Assembly: GCA_020047775.1 (NCBI GenBank)
Contig: JAIFNK010000106.1
Coordinates: forward strand, 1-13,326
Origin: Akkermansia sp.
Lineage (GTDB): Bacteria > Verrucomicrobiota > Verrucomicrobiia > Verrucomicrobiales > Akkermansiaceae
DNA: 13,326 nt
Reading direction: 5' to 3'
The notes under the pieces were generated by a model, which made no database searches, was not told where the DNA came from, and worked only from the letters and a program-made list of their open reading frames with translations. Positions 13,002-13,326 of this stretch are shown here, in pieces (position 1 is the stretch's first letter; each line of letters begins with the position of its first letter). Made by a program: the position numbers and the translations under genes.

Positions 13002-13326
13002 TCAGACCCGCACCCGCAAATCCCTCATGCTCCATAGCACTCCCGCCGCCGGCGCTCCGCTTCCTCGCATCCGCCGCGCACCATCTTTCCGGGTCGCAGT
13101 AAAACGCTCCCGTGCCCCGACGAACGCCTCGTTGACGAACGCCTTGCTCCCAATCACCGCTTCCCCGTAACTACTCCAACGATACTCTGCCGGATCGGAA
13201 GCCATCCCCGCCCGCACGGGATTCAGGTCGATGTAGGCCGCCATCGTCCGCGCCGCGACCCCGCTTTCCACGATCACGCTCTTATAGCGCTCCTCCCATA
13301 GCGTGCCGCTGCGCTGGTGCGTCCGG
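13002..13326 (-). CDS. REP-associated (RAYT / IS200-like Y1) transposase, 5' partial
   Basis: C-terminal part of a Y1/HUH-superfamily transposase. The frame continues to the window edge: before the GTG at 13277 it reads RTHQRSGTLWEERYKS, the family's 'GTLWE-R-KS' stretch. It then gives 'MAAYIDLNPVRAGM', whose Tyr (codon 13233-13235) is the likely catalytic tyrosine, and 'DPAEYRWSSYGEA'. The HUH metal site must lie beyond 13326. RAYTs are single-copy, domesticated-looking transposases thought to move short REP palindromes rather than themselves. The last ~40 residues (ARERFTATRKDGARRMRG) are basic and variable, as usual for this family. The stop at 13002-13004 follows 'MRDLRVRV'. Relation to the REP doublet at 1723-1781 is inferred. 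Confidence 0.88.
   Translation of the reverse strand, partial: RTHQRSGTLWEERYKSVIVESGVAARTMAAYIDLNPVRAGMASDPAEYRWSSYGEAVIGSKAFVNEAFVGARERFTATRKDGARRMRGSGAPAAGVLWSMRDLRVRV

Overview
The window reads as a high-GC chromosomal segment from a Verrucomicrobiota bacterium, probably a Verrucomicrobiaceae/Luteolibacter-like relative. That placement is inference, resting on four things: the style of the OppD/OppF C-termini, an alanine/proline-rich pseudokinase, secreted proteins carrying a 'VEYAFGLDP' calcium-type motif, and a RAYT-type transposase next to dispersed palindromes. No rRNA, tRNA or CRISPR array is visible. Most genes lack a strong Shine-Dalgarno sequence.

Left part, all plus strand (1-4992). 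The window opens inside an OppD-type ATPase gene, followed by its OppF partner; together they power a peptide-type ABC importer whose permeases must lie upstream. The oppF stop codon lies inside a long imperfect palindrome built from two inverted REP-like units, each with a GTAG head. Next come an enlarged signal peptidase I, a squalene/phytoene synthase family enzyme 4 nt behind it, and a small proline-rich lipoprotein. A gene-free stretch of about 340 bp carries a second, unrelated head-to-head hairpin pair and leads to the ribosomal silencing factor gene rsfS.

Middle part (5068-8795). An ECF sigma factor overlaps by 8 nt a single-pass membrane protein that is most simply its anti-sigma factor, although it lacks the usual zinc anti-sigma motif. 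Converging on this pair are two minus-strand genes: a membrane-anchored pseudokinase with a PAKTTPAK repeat stalk and a C-terminal beta-rich domain, and a soluble DOMON/CBM9-like protein.

Right part (8857-13326). A DUF1287-family membrane protein diverges from the minus-strand pair across a short intergenic region with two dyads. It is followed by a large secreted CAP/SCP-domain protein broken by a one-base frameshift inside a G run. A minus-strand HNH nuclease and the 3' part of a REP-associated (Y1/RAYT) transposase close the window. The most interesting link is between this transposase fragment and the GTAG-headed REP doublet about 11 kb away: they fit the known RAYT/REP partnership and may be enzyme and substrate family.
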